Positions 1 through 7,742 of a stretch of 53,979 bases of DNA are shown here, piece after piece; position 1 is the first letter of the stretch, and each line of letters opens with the position of its first letter. The stretch spans positions 1 to 53,979 of the forward strand of contig JANWIF010000021.1 in assembly GCA_025450035.1 (NCBI GenBank), written 5' to 3'. This stretch comes from Gemmatimonadaceae bacterium (GTDB lineage: Bacteria; Gemmatimonadota; Gemmatimonadetes; Gemmatimonadales; Gemmatimonadaceae). The notes beneath the pieces were generated by a model, which worked only from the letters and a program-made list of their open reading frames with translations, did not search any database and had not been told where the DNA came from. The translations under genes were made by a program, and so were the position numbers.

Positions 1-359
1 CGCGCGGGATTCGCGCCGGTCCCCCATTCCTCATCCTGTACATCTACAGTTAGGCCGAGTCGTTGCGCGCAGTCGATGAAAAGATGGCCGAACTGGCCGT
101 AGCGCGACGCGAGCACGCGGTCGCCCGGGGAGAGCGTGTTCACCAGTGCCGTCTCCCACATCCCGGTGCCCGTGGCGGGGAACACGAAGCACTGTCCGGT
201 CTCGGTGCGGAACACGCCCCTGAGGTCGGCGAAGATGGAGCGCGGCAGCGCGGGAAACGCCGACGACCGATGGTCTTCGTTGGCCCGATGCATCGCGCGC
301 AGGATGCGGTCGGGAGTATTGGTGGGGCCGGGAACGAAGAGAAAGTTGCGACCGGACAT
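1..359 (-). CDS. Serine--glyoxylate aminotransferase, 5' part (class V PLP aminotransferase)
   Basis: The gene starts with an ATG at 359 on the minus strand and runs off the window edge, so only about 119 N-terminal residues are visible. They read MSGRNFLFVPGPTN, then a PDRILRAM / EDHRS stretch, then FPATGTGMWETAL and LSPGDRVLASRYGQFGHL. This order is typical of serine-glyoxylate / alanine-glyoxylate aminotransferases, which form hydroxypyruvate and glycine from serine and glyoxylate in the cytoplasm. The PLP lysine lies outside the window. An AGGAA Shine-Dalgarno sits just upstream of the ATG. The divergent neighbour is a glycerate kinase, the enzyme two steps further on in the serine/glyoxylate route, which supports the call. 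A related class V aminotransferase of other specificity cannot be excluded. Confidence 0.85.
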   Translation of the reverse strand, partial: MSGRNFLFVPGPTNTPDRILRAMHRANEDHRSSAFPALPRSIFADLRGVFRTETGQCFVFPATGTGMWETALVNTLSPGDRVLASRYGQFGHLFIDCAQRLGLTVDVQDEEWGTGANPA

Positions 360-462
360 GGGAGATTCCTCGCGTCGAAATCAGGAGAAGAAAACGCAGC
401 GGCGTTCCGCGCACTCGCGCGACGCGCGCAAACGCGCGATCATTACGTTTGTGAAGACACCG

Positions 463-1833
463 ATGAATATACCAGCGGCCGGGGGAGGGGGCGGGGGCGG
501 AACCGGCGCTCCGCGCGACCTCCGCGAGATGTTGACGGCCCTGTATTGGGCCGCCGTGCGTGCCGTGGCGCCGGGTCCCGCGCTGCGCGCCGCCCTCGAA
601 CGCATCCCGGCCGACCAGCGCGGCCGGCGCGTATGGATCATCGCGATCGGGAAGGCCGCGCATCCCATGGCCGCGGCGGCCGTGTCGGTGCTCGGGCAAT
701 GGAAGTGCTCGCCGGCCGGCGGCGTGATCGTCGCACCAACGGCCGGCCCGACGCCGCATCCGACGCTCGACGTCCGCGTGGGCGACCATCCTGTTCCCGG
801 TGCGCGTTCGCTCGAGGCGGCGGCGCAGATCGGGATGATCGCGTCGCGCGTGCGCGAGGGCGACGAAGCGTGGGTGCTGCTGTCGGGCGGCGCGACGAGC
901 CTTGCCGCGGCGCCCGAAGGGCACGTGCGGCCGGATGAGTTAGGCGCGCTATACCGGCAGTTGCTGGGCGCAGGACTCGACATCGCGGAGATGAATCTCA
1001 TCCGAAAGCGATTCTCCCGGTGGGGCGCGGGTCGGTTGGCCGTAGCGCTCGTGCCCGCGCGCGTTCGCAATTACGTCGTGTCGGACGTGATCGGTGATGA
1101 TCTGGCAGCGATCGGCTCCGGTCCCTGCGTCCCCGATCCCAGCACCGCCGGTCAGATCCATCTGATGCTCGAGACCGCTGGAATGTGGGGTCAGCTCCCG
1201 CTTTCCATACGGCGCCTGCTCACCGCAGCCGAACGCGATCCATCGCTGGAGACACCCAAAGCCGGCGACGACGCGTTCGCCCGTGTGGAGCGGCGCATCG
1301 TTGCCAGCAATCGTGTCGCGCTCGAAGCGATCGAGGCGCAGGCGAAGGTGTTCGGCTACGAGCCGCGCATCCTCGGCGCCGCCCTCGCGGGAGAAGCGGC
1401 CGTCGTTGGCCGCCGACTCGTCGCGACGATGACAAGCTACTGCGTGAGCGACGGTGCGTCCCTGCCCGGAAGGGCGGGGCGAACCTGCCTCATATGGGGG
1501 GGAGAGACGACCGTGACGGTGGGCGATGCATTGGGATGCGGCGGGCGCTGCCAGGAGCTCGCGCTCTCCGCCGCGCGGGAGCTGACGGCAACCGCCGGCA
1601 TGGCCGACGCCTCCTTACTCGCCGCAGGCACGGATGGTCGCGACGGCGACACCGACGCCGCCGGCGCGATCGTGACGCCCGACACGTGGCCTTCCATCAA
1701 GAAAGCAGGTCGCGACCCCGCACACGATCTCGCGACGCACGACTCGCACCCGTCGCTCGATGCCGCGCATGCGCTGCTTCGCACGGGCCTGACGGCAACA
1801 AACGTGATGGACGTGGTGATTGGCATCTGTTAG
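463..1833 (+). CDS. Glycerate 2-kinase, MOFRL/DUF4147 family
   Basis: About 456 residues, the usual size for the GckA/TtuD-type glycerate kinases that phosphorylate D-glycerate with ATP, usually to 2-phosphoglycerate. Visible signatures are LLSGGATSLAAAP near residue 138, a SDVIGDDLAAIGSGP block near 205, GGETTVTV near 345 followed by GGRCQELALSAA, and GTDGRDGDTDAAG near 390 in the C-terminal MOFRL domain. The open frame extends upstream to 136, but that part overlaps the divergent aminotransferase. I chose the ATG at 463, which is followed by a glycine-rich tail before homology begins. ATG 529 is an alternative. Older annotations call this family hydroxypyruvate reductase TtuD. With the neighbouring serine-glyoxylate aminotransferase it fits serine or glyoxylate assimilation. 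Confidence 0.88.
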   Translation: MNIPAAGGGGGGGTGAPRDLREMLTALYWAAVRAVAPGPALRAALERIPADQRGRRVWIIAIGKAAHPMAAAAVSVLGQWKCSPAGGVIVAPTAGPTPHPTLDVRVGDHPVPGARSLEAAAQIGMIASRVREGDEAWVLLSGGATSLAAAPEGHVRPDELGALYRQLLGAGLDIAEMNLIRKRFSRWGAGRLAVALVPARVRNYVVSDVIGDDLAAIGSGPCVPDPSTAGQIHLMLETAGMWGQLPLSIRRLLTAAERDPSLETPKAGDDAFARVERRIVASNRVALEAIEAQAKVFGYEPRILGAALAGEAAVVGRRLVATMTSYCVSDGASLPGRAGRTCLIWGGETTVTVGDALGCGGRCQELALSAARELTATAGMADASLLAAGTDGRDGDTDAAGAIVTPDTWPSIKKAGRDPAHDLATHDSHPSLDAAHALLRTGLTATNVMDVVIGIC

Positions 1834-1977
1834 TGGGCCGCGTCTCAGATTCTGGTGGCACAATCATGGACGCGGTCCACTAGACATCGCCGCTGGCAAC
1901 ATGGCCCTCGGGTGATGGAGAACGCGACGAGGCGGCATGGATGCGTTAGCTTTCGGTCGCACGATTCTCAGAATTGA

Positions 1978-2010
1978 CGAGTGCCGAGTCCCGAGTCCCA
2001 CGTCCCGATC
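1978..2010 (+). repeat. Heptad-period repeat in the aguB leader
   Basis: The heptamer CGAGTCC occurs at 1985-1991 and again at 1992-1998, followed by CACGTCC at 1999-2005. The tract lies four bases to about 30 bases before the aguB ATG. A GTG inside it (1981) keeps the aguB frame open, so automatic callers may start the protein here. A related tract precedes aguA. Confidence 0.5.
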
Positions 2011-2013
2011 AAT

Positions 2014-2955
2014 ATGACATCCTCTCCCTTCACCATCGGACTGGTCCAGCAAGCGGTCGGCGCGAACGCGGCGGCGACGGTCGATGCGGCCGAGCACGGG
2101 GTGCGCGAGGCGGCGGCACGCGGGGCGCAGATCATCTGTCTGCAGGAGCTGTTCAACGCGCCGTACTTCTGCAAGGTGAACGACGCCGAGCGTTTCGATC
2201 TGGCCGAGCCGATTCCCGGTCCTACCGTCGCTCGGATGCAGCGCGTGGCCCGCGAGTTAGGCACGGTGATCGTCGTGCCGATCTTCGAGAAGCGGGGACC
2301 GGGGGTCTATCACAACACGGCCGCGGTCGTGGACGCGGACGGTGAGCTACTCGGCGTCTACCGCAAGATGCACATTCCGGACGACCCGTTGTATCACGAG
2401 AAATATTACTTCACGCCCGGGGGCGGGGAGAGCTATCAGCACGACGAGACGCGGCCGCCCTCAGGGTTTCGCGTCTTCCGCACGCGCTACGCGACCATCG
2501 GCGTCCTGATCTGCTGGGACCAATGGTATCCCGAAGCGGCGCGCATCACGAGTCTGATGGGCGCCGAGATTCTCCTGTATCCCACCGCCATCGGATGGCA
2601 TCCCAAGGAAAAAGCCGAGTGGGGCGAGGCGCAGGCCGACGCCTGGCGCACCGCGCAGCGCGCGCACGCGATTGCGAACGGCGTGTACGTGGCGGCGGTC
2701 AACCGCGTGGGCTTCGAGGCCGAGCCGGGCACGGACGGGCTGGAATTCTTTGGCCATTCGTTCGTGTGCGACCCATTTGGCCGCATGATTGCCGAAGCGG
2801 GCGTGGAGCCCGCGGTGCTTGTGGCCGTGTGCGATCCAAAGCAGATCGAGTACACGCGGAGGAATTGGCCGTTCCTGAGGGATAGGAGGATCGATGCGTA
2901 CGGGGGCCTCTTACATCGCTATATCGACGCTGGGGACTCAATACTCGGCGGCTGA
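2014..2955 (+). CDS. aguB: N-carbamoylputrescine amidase
   Basis: A 313-residue nitrilase-superfamily amidase that hydrolyses N-carbamoylputrescine to putrescine, CO2 and ammonia in the cytoplasm. The Glu-Lys-Cys triad is visible: Glu in LQELF (about residue 44), Lys in YRKMHIPDD (about 117) and Cys in LICWDQWYPEAAR (about 167). The LQELFNAPYFC and HIPDDPLYHEKYYF stretches are characteristic of AguB rather than of general nitrilases. I chose ATG 2014 over the in-frame GTG at 1981 because family homology begins right after it and the GTG lies inside a repeat tract. The next gene is agmatine deiminase on the same strand, the preceding step of the pathway, so both are probably one unit despite a 142-base gap. 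Confidence 0.92.
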   Translation: MTSSPFTIGLVQQAVGANAAATVDAAEHGVREAAARGAQIICLQELFNAPYFCKVNDAERFDLAEPIPGPTVARMQRVARELGTVIVVPIFEKRGPGVYHNTAAVVDADGELLGVYRKMHIPDDPLYHEKYYFTPGGGESYQHDETRPPSGFRVFRTRYATIGVLICWDQWYPEAARITSLMGAEILLYPTAIGWHPKEKAEWGEAQADAWRTAQRAHAIANGVYVAAVNRVGFEAEPGTDGLEFFGHSFVCDPFGRMIAEAGVEPAVLVAVCDPKQIEYTRRNWPFLRDRRIDAYGGLLHRYIDAGDSILGG

Positions 2956-3049
2956 TGTACGCGCGATCTCGAGTCTACCTTAGGCGCACGACAGTCATGG
3001 TTATCTGCCGACACCCCCGATTTCATCCACCAGCTTTCACTCGCCGCGT

Positions 3050-3110
3050 TCCGAGTGCGGGGCCCGGGGTTCCGGGTCCCCGGGTCCCGAGTTTCTAGTG
3101 CCGAGTCCGA
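3050..3110 (+). repeat. Heptad-period repeat overlapping the aguA start
   Basis: Degenerate 7-bp units (GGGTTCC, GGGTCCC, CGGGTCC and similar) run from about 3060 to 3092, ending in GTGCCGAGTCC at 3098-3108. That last string is shared with the leader of aguB (1981-1991). The only plausible start codon of aguA is the GTG of this shared string, so the repeat reaches into the coding region. Confidence 0.5.
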
Positions 3111-4201
3111 CGATTTCTTTCCCGGCAGAATGGAGCTTCCACCGCGCCACCTGGCTCGCGTGGCCCCACCACGAGCCCGATTGGCCGGGAAAGTTCGAGA
3201 CCATACGCTGGGTCTACGCCGAGATCGTGCGGGTCCTGCATACCCACGAGACCGTGGAAATTCTGTGTCACGATGAGCACGCGCGCGCGGAGGCGGAGCA
3301 CGTGATGCGCGCCCACGGCGTCGATCTGACGCGGGTGCGACTGCACCTGGCGCCGACGGACCGCGTATGGACCCGCGACTCGGGGCCGACGGCGGTGCGG
3401 CACGCGAGCGGACGTGTGTCGTGGGTGGGATGGCACTTCAATGCCTGGGCAAAGTACGACAACTACACGCGCGACGCGCACGTCGCGGACCGAATTGCCG
3501 AGTTGAGCGGATTGGAGATCGAACATGCACTGCGCCCCGACACCGGTGCGCCGTTGGTGCTCGAAGGCGGCGGCATCGAGACGAACGGTGCCGGGACGTT
3601 GTTGGTCACCGAGGAGTGGCTGCTCTCACCGGTGCAGGAACGCAATCCGGGACTCGACCGCGAGGGGTACGAGCGGGCGTTCGCGCGCTACCTGGGCATC
3701 GAACGCATCATCTGGTTAGGCAGCAGCTGTGTCGGGGACGACACGCACGGGCACGTCGATGACATCGCGCGCTTCACGGACGAACACACGGTGGTGCTGG
3801 CCTACGAAGCCGATCCATCGGACGCGAATCACGAGCGATCGGTGGACAATCTGCGCCGCCTGGAGAGCGCGGCCCGCGAGATGCCCGGTGGCCGGGGGCT
3901 GCGCGTGACGACGCTTCCGTTCCCGCGCGCCGTCACGATGGATGGCCAGCGCCTTCCCGCGAGCTACGCGAATTTCTACGTGGCCAACGGGGTGGTGATC
4001 GTCCCCACGTTCAACGACCCCAATGATCGCGTCGCCCTCGACGCGCTGGCTCGCTTGTTCCCCACGCGCAACGTGATCGGCATTCACGCCGTGGACCTGG
4101 CCTGGGGACTCGGCACGCTTCATTGCCTAACGCAACAGGAGCCGGCGTCGAGACCGATCAGTCCCCAAGGCCGAGCACACGCACCACCTCCTCGTCGCTG
4201 A
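3098..4201 (+). CDS. aguA: Agmatine deiminase
   Basis: A 367-residue peptidyl-arginine-deiminase-type enzyme that converts agmatine to N-carbamoylputrescine and ammonia. Family marks are FHRATWLAWPH near the N-terminus, WTRDSGPTAV, EGGGIETNG, GDDTHGHVDDIARF and the catalytic Cys343 in LGTLHCLTQQEP. There is no in-frame ATG before the conserved core, so the GTG at 3098 is taken as start although no clear Shine-Dalgarno precedes it. The protein continues about 24 residues past the normal HCLTQQEP end, and this tail (from about 4158) overlaps the convergent phosphoribosyltransferase gene by 44 bases. The tail is Pro/Arg-rich and looks like read-through, perhaps from loss of an older stop. Confidence 0.93.
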   Translation: MPSPTISFPAEWSFHRATWLAWPHHEPDWPGKFETIRWVYAEIVRVLHTHETVEILCHDEHARAEAEHVMRAHGVDLTRVRLHLAPTDRVWTRDSGPTAVRHASGRVSWVGWHFNAWAKYDNYTRDAHVADRIAELSGLEIEHALRPDTGAPLVLEGGGIETNGAGTLLVTEEWLLSPVQERNPGLDREGYERAFARYLGIERIIWLGSSCVGDDTHGHVDDIARFTDEHTVVLAYEADPSDANHERSVDNLRRLESAAREMPGGRGLRVTTLPFPRAVTMDGQRLPASYANFYVANGVVIVPTFNDPNDRVALDALARLFPTRNVIGIHAVDLAWGLGTLHCLTQQEPASRPISPQGRAHAPPPRR

Positions 4202-4802
4202 CCTGATCGAAGTCGCCATACCACTCGCCCACGCCGCGAAAGTCGCGCGGTCGCCCAACGCAGATCACCTGGTAGCCTTCGGCGGTCAGCGCGCGACTGC
4301 CCTCGGGTGAACACACGGGCGCGGCGAACACGAGCTCCGCGGGCTGCTCGCGCCGCACTGCGGCCAGCGCGGCCCGCGCGGTGACGCCGGTGGCGAGGCC
4401 ATCATCCACGAGCACCACCGCGCGGGCGGCGAGCGACGGGAATGGACGATCGCCGCGAAAGAGCCGCATCCGACGCTCCAGCTCCGCGCGCTCTCGCCGC
4501 GTCACGGCGTCGAGATACTCGTCGTCGACCCTGAGCGCGGCGATGATCTCATGGTCGAGCACTCGTGTGTCGCCGGGCGCGACGGCGCCAATGCCGAGCT
4601 CCTCATGGCCGGGCGCGCCCAACTTACGGGCGATGATCACGTCAAGCGGGGCGCCGAGCGCGCGCGCCACCTCGCGCGCCACGATCACTCCGCCGCGCGG
4701 AATACCAAGCACGATCGGCTGCTGCTCGAGAAGATGGGGCAACCGCACGAGCAGTTCAGCGGCCAGACGCTGCCCGGCATCGGTGCGGTCGGCGAACAGC
4801 AT
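4158..4802 (-). CDS. Phosphoribosyltransferase-family protein
   Basis: A 214-residue type I PRTase fold. VLGIPRGGVIVAREVA (residues 31-46) is the usual N-terminal loop, and VVLVDDGLATGVTARAAL (129-146) is the PRPP-binding motif with two acidic residues and the following glycine/threonine. The real substrate of this subgroup is not known to me. In many bacteria the same domain is fused to, or placed beside, a dienelactone-hydrolase-like domain. Here the hydrolase gene lies four bases upstream, so the two are co-transcribed and probably work together. The 3' end overlaps the convergent aguA gene by 44 bases. Confidence 0.85.
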   Translation of the reverse strand: MLFADRTDAGQRLAAELLVRLPHLLEQQPIVLGIPRGGVIVAREVARALGAPLDVIIARKLGAPGHEELGIGAVAPGDTRVLDHEIIAALRVDDEYLDAVTRRERAELERRMRLFRGDRPFPSLAARAVVLVDDGLATGVTARAALAAVRREQPAELVFAAPVCSPEGSRALTAEGYQVICVGRPRDFRGVGEWYGDFDQVSDEEVVRVLGLGD

Positions 4803-4806
4803 GGCG

Positions 4807-5481
4807 TCAGCTTCCCGCGGCCCGCGGCGGCAGGTGCCTAACGAACCATCCGGCCGACAGCCGCGCCACTTCCTCGAGCGCCCCCGGCTCCTCGAACAGG
4901 TGGGTGGCGCCGGGGATCACGATCAGCTCCGACCCGCGTCCCATGACATCGGCGGCTTCCTCATTCAACGGTAGAATGGGAACGTCGGCGCTACCCACGA
5001 GCAGCAGCGTCGGTGCGCGCACTCGTCGGATGGCGTCGCCGGCGAGATCAGGCCGGCCGCCGCGCGACACGATGGCGAAGATGTCCGGGCGCTCGGCGGC
5101 CGCGGTGAGCGCGGCAGCGGCACCGGTGCTGGCGCCGAAGTATCCCTGCGGCAGCGCGCCGGTGGTCGGCTGTGCGGCGAGCCATCGCGACGCGGACACC
5201 ACGCGTGCGCCGAGCAGATCGATGTCGAAGCGCAACAGCCCGGTGCGCGCGTCGCGCGCCTGCTCCTCACCGGTTAGCAGGTCCACAAGCAGCGTCGCCA
5301 GCCCGGCAGCTTGGAGTACTTCGGCGACACGTGTGTTGCGTGTGCTGTGCCGGCCACTGCCGCTGCCGTGTGCGAACAGCACGATAGCGCTCGCCCCCAC
5401 GGGGATGCTCAGGAACGCATCCAACCGCGTGTGGTCGAGCTCCAGCACGACATCCGAGTGTGAGATCGCCGAGCGATCCAT
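4807..5481 (-). CDS. Alpha/beta hydrolase (dienelactone-hydrolase-like), partner of the PRTase
   Basis: A 224-residue alpha/beta hydrolase. The oxyanion region is LFAHGSGSGRHS (residues 35-46), the nucleophile elbow is GASTG with Ser118, and Asp166 (GSAD) and His194 (GATHLFEEPGAL) complete a plausible triad. The start is ATG 5481, preceded by GGGAG at good spacing; a GTG directly before it is less likely. No signal peptide is visible, so a cytoplasmic enzyme is expected. The order hydrolase then PRTase is the reverse of the fused PRTase-hydrolase proteins known from other bacteria. The substrate is unknown. Confidence 0.85.
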   Translation of the reverse strand: MDRSAISHSDVVLELDHTRLDAFLSIPVGASAIVLFAHGSGSGRHSTRNTRVAEVLQAAGLATLLVDLLTGEEQARDARTGLLRFDIDLLGARVVSASRWLAAQPTTGALPQGYFGASTGAAAALTAAAERPDIFAIVSRGGRPDLAGDAIRRVRAPTLLLVGSADVPILPLNEEAADVMGRGSELIVIPGATHLFEEPGALEEVARLSAGWFVRHLPPRAAGS

Positions 5482-5505
5482 CACGCTCCCGTGTGACGGC
5501 GAGAA

Positions 5506-6093
5506 TTACATCCGCACGAAGAAGCCCAACCGGTAGGTCGTGCGCGACACCGGCGACACGTCCATGCGCCGCACCTCCGCGTACAGCGCCCATCGTCGAT
5601 CGCGCGTCAGGTCGAACGACACGCCGCCAAAATATTCGCCGCCGAGCTTGAAACCGGTATAGTCGTTGTGCACGGGTTGAGACTTTGCAATGTCGGTGCC
5701 GAGAAAGTGCAGGTCGAGGCCCGCACCGACGTAGGGTTCGAAGCGCGCCACCCGGAACAGCGTCAATCGCGCCGCCGCGCCGACGCTGAAGTCGTGAAAT
5801 GACCCGGGAATGGCCGCGCCACCCGCATCGCGGCGATCGAGATCCGCGTGCAGGTAGTTGGCCTCGGCCACCAGATGCAGCGCCGGGCGGAACACCGAGC
5901 CCAGGTCGACGTCGGCTCCCAACTCCCAGCCGTTCCGCGCGTGCTCCACCGTGGTGTAGCTCAGGTACGACCCGACGCGGTCTAGGCCTAACCGAGCGTG
6001 CGTGGTATCATCCTGCGCGTGCGCACCGGACGCGCACACGGCGGCGGCGAGCATCGCCATCTCACACGCGGACCATCGCGGCCTCTGAATCAT
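5506..6093 (-). CDS. Small outer-membrane beta-barrel protein, unknown function
   Basis: About 195 residues. A signal peptide ending ...CASGAHA-QDD is followed by alternating hydrophobic/polar strands (GSYLSYTTVEH, FSVGAAARLTLFRV, FEPYVGAGLDLHFLG, GFKLGGEYFGGVSFDL, RWALYAEVRRMD, TYRLGFFVRM), as in eight-stranded OmpW/OmpA-type barrels. The frame is open to 6300, but ATG 6093 has an AGAGGGG Shine-Dalgarno and begins a proper signal sequence, so I start there. It ends 24 bases before the hydrolase gene begins on the same strand. It is 32 bases downstream of crcB. No specific ligand can be proposed. Confidence 0.7.
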   Translation of the reverse strand: MIQRPRWSACEMAMLAAAVCASGAHAQDDTTHARLGLDRVGSYLSYTTVEHARNGWELGADVDLGSVFRPALHLVAEANYLHADLDRRDAGGAAIPGSFHDFSVGAAARLTLFRVARFEPYVGAGLDLHFLGTDIAKSQPVHNDYTGFKLGGEYFGGVSFDLTRDRRWALYAEVRRMDVSPVSRTTYRLGFFVRM

Positions 6094-6125
6094 GACCCCT
6101 CTTGCGTGCATGAACACCGCATGCG

Positions 6126-6518
6126 TCAGCGTTGACGCAGCGCCAGCAACTCGCGCGCCGCCATCGAACCCAGATACACGCCTAGGAGCGACATGACGAC
6201 GCTCAATCCCACGTACCAGCTCGCGCGCATCAGCTCCCCATCTTCCAACATCGTCATCGTCTCGAAGGTGAAGGTCGAGAAGGTGGTGTAGCCCCCGCAC
6301 AACCCGGTCGTGAGAAAGCCCCGCACCTCGGGGGAGATCGACGGCGTGCCCAACGCGGCGCGCATGATGAAGCCCAGCAGCAGCGAGCCGGTGATGTTGA
6401 TGACGAGCGTGCCGACGGGAAACATCGTGCCGGCGCGCTGTTGGACCAAGGTGCCTAACAGCAGGCGGCCCGCGCCGCCGATGGCGCTGCCCAGCGCCAC
6501 GTAGAGAATCATCGCCAT
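6126..6518 (-). CDS. crcB: Fluoride channel CrcB/Fluc
   Basis: A 130-residue membrane protein with four hydrophobic segments, matching the CrcB/Fluc family of dual-topology fluoride exporters. Seen are GGAGRLLLG (residues 14-22), GTLVINITGSLLLGF with the conserved Asn41 (36-50), and TGLCGGYTTFSTF (71-83) carrying the two phenylalanines of the fluoride path. Its start overlaps the end of the peptidase E gene by ten bases, so it is translated from the same mRNA. No room exists upstream for a fluoride riboswitch directly before this gene. DUF190 genes, such as the one two genes upstream, are common crcB neighbours. Confidence 0.93.
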   Translation of the reverse strand: MAMILYVALGSAIGGAGRLLLGTLVQQRAGTMFPVGTLVINITGSLLLGFIMRAALGTPSISPEVRGFLTTGLCGGYTTFSTFTFETMTMLEDGELMRASWYVGLSVVMSLLGVYLGSMAARELLALRQR

Positions 6519-7300
6519 GTCGGCGTCATTGATCGGGTCTCCCGGGCGGGATCCGCCTCCAACAACGGCGAAAGATCTGCGCCGGCCGAATAGTCCGTCG
6601 CATCCCGGCCGTGCCGGAACAGCCGGGCCCCCCCCCCGGTCTCGCCCACCAGCTCCATCGAGATCCCGGTCACGCGAAGTCCGCTGCCCTCGCGCAATCC
6701 GAGCACCGGTACGCCGGGATTGAGCACGAGGAATTCGGCTATGCGTTCCGCGCGGGTCTCGCCCTGGTGTTCCGGTGGATGGGCATCAGTATAGTGGGCA
6801 TTGATCTGGAATGGCACCAAGCCCAGCGCAGTGAGCCGCGGCGGTTCGACGATGGGCATGTCGTTGGTCGTTTGGATGGTGGGGCAGGCGAGCACCGTGC
6901 CGGCGCTCCAGCCGACGTACGGCACGCCCGACAGAGCGCGCTCGCGCAGCGCGTCCAGCACTCCGAGATCAGTCAGGCGCCGGAGGAGTTGAAAGGTGTT
7001 GCCGCCGCCGACGATGATCGCGTCCGCCGCGCGCACCGTCGCGGCCGGATCGGGCGACCGGTGGAGCGACTCCACCGCGACGCCGATCGATGCAAACACG
7101 TCGCCCGCCCGCTCGGCATACGCATCGAGCGGCACGGTCACCGCCGCGAACGGCACGAACACGGCGCGCGCGACACCCGAAAGCGCCTCCTCGAGCGCCG
7201 GGCGCGCGTGCACGAGAAATCGCCCCTGCGCATCGCGCGAATTGCTCAGCAATAGCAACCGTCGCCGCGCACCGGTGCGGGCCCAGCCGTCGTTAGGCAT
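6509..7300 (-). CDS. pepE: Peptidase E-like dipeptidase (S51)
   Basis: A 263-residue S51-family protein. Peptidase E cleaves Asp-X dipeptides in the cytoplasm. The signatures are VGGGNTFQLLRRL (97-109), the nucleophile Ser132 in YVGWSAGTVLACP, TTNDMPIVEP, and NAHYTDAHPPEHQGETRAERI, which all match PepE. The ATG at 7300 sits inside the stop region of the upstream DUF190 gene: the string ATGCCTAA supplies both the start codon here and the TAA of DUF190. The 3' end overlaps crcB by ten bases. The link of a dipeptidase to a transporter and a fluoride channel is odd and not explained by the enzyme's known role. Confidence 0.9.
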   Translation of the reverse strand: MPNDGWARTGARRRLLLLSNSRDAQGRFLVHARPALEEALSGVARAVFVPFAAVTVPLDAYAERAGDVFASIGVAVESLHRSPDPAATVRAADAIIVGGGNTFQLLRRLTDLGVLDALRERALSGVPYVGWSAGTVLACPTIQTTNDMPIVEPPRLTALGLVPFQINAHYTDAHPPEHQGETRAERIAEFLVLNPGVPVLGLREGSGLRVTGISMELVGETGGGARLFRHGRDATDYSAGADLSPLLEADPARETRSMTPTWR

Positions 7301-7742
7301 CGGGCGGCAGGTCGGGGTCGATCGAGCGCCAGCTGCCCGTGATGTCGATCGGCCAGCTCTCCGTGCGTTCGTCCGCCGCGAGGTGCGGCCGATACATGAT
7401 CACCTTCGCCCGCTCGAGCGTGATCAGCCCGCCGCCGATCATGTCATCCAGATCGGGCAGCACCGACTGAATCTTCTCCTCCGTGTCCACCACCTCGATC
7501 ACGATCGGCAGATCCAACGACAACACCTCGATCCGGTCGCTGCGGAGCCGCGAGTGGGCGCCGAACCCCATGATCGCGCGCAGCACCGTCGCGCCCGCGC
7601 AGTGGCGGGCGCGGAGTAATTCCACGATTTCGCGGTACAGCGGCTTCCCGTTGTGCTTGTCGCGCTCTCCGATATGGATGCGCATGAGCACGCGCTCGCC
7701 CTTGAAGCCGTGCATTGGCGCGCGCCGCGGTGGATCAGACAT
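7293..7742 (-). CDS. DUF190 (PII-like) domain protein
   Basis: A 149-residue cytoplasmic protein with the DUF190 pattern: GERVLMRIHIGERDKHNGKPLYREIVELLR (about 15-45), then GATVLRAIMGFGAHSRL, then LPIVIEVVDTEEKIQSVLPDLDDMI and GGLITLERAKVIMY. The family has a ferredoxin-like, PII-like fold and often neighbours crcB. Its role is thought to be regulatory, but the ligand is not settled. The ATG at 7742 overlaps the end of the ABC ATPase gene by eight bases and its TAA overlaps the pepE start by eight bases. Translational coupling along this operon therefore looks strong, and a sensor of transporter state is a reasonable inference. Confidence 0.87.
   Translation of the reverse strand: MSDPPRRAPMHGFKGERVLMRIHIGERDKHNGKPLYREIVELLRARHCAGATVLRAIMGFGAHSRLRSDRIEVLSLDLPIVIEVVDTEEKIQSVLPDLDDMIGGGLITLERAKVIMYRPHLAADERTESWPIDITGSWRSIDPDLPPDA

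Noticed and set aside
6093-6600. Fluoride riboswitch before crcB
   Set aside because: crcB overlaps pepE by ten bases and the upstream sequence is coding. No riboswitch-like pairing was seen.
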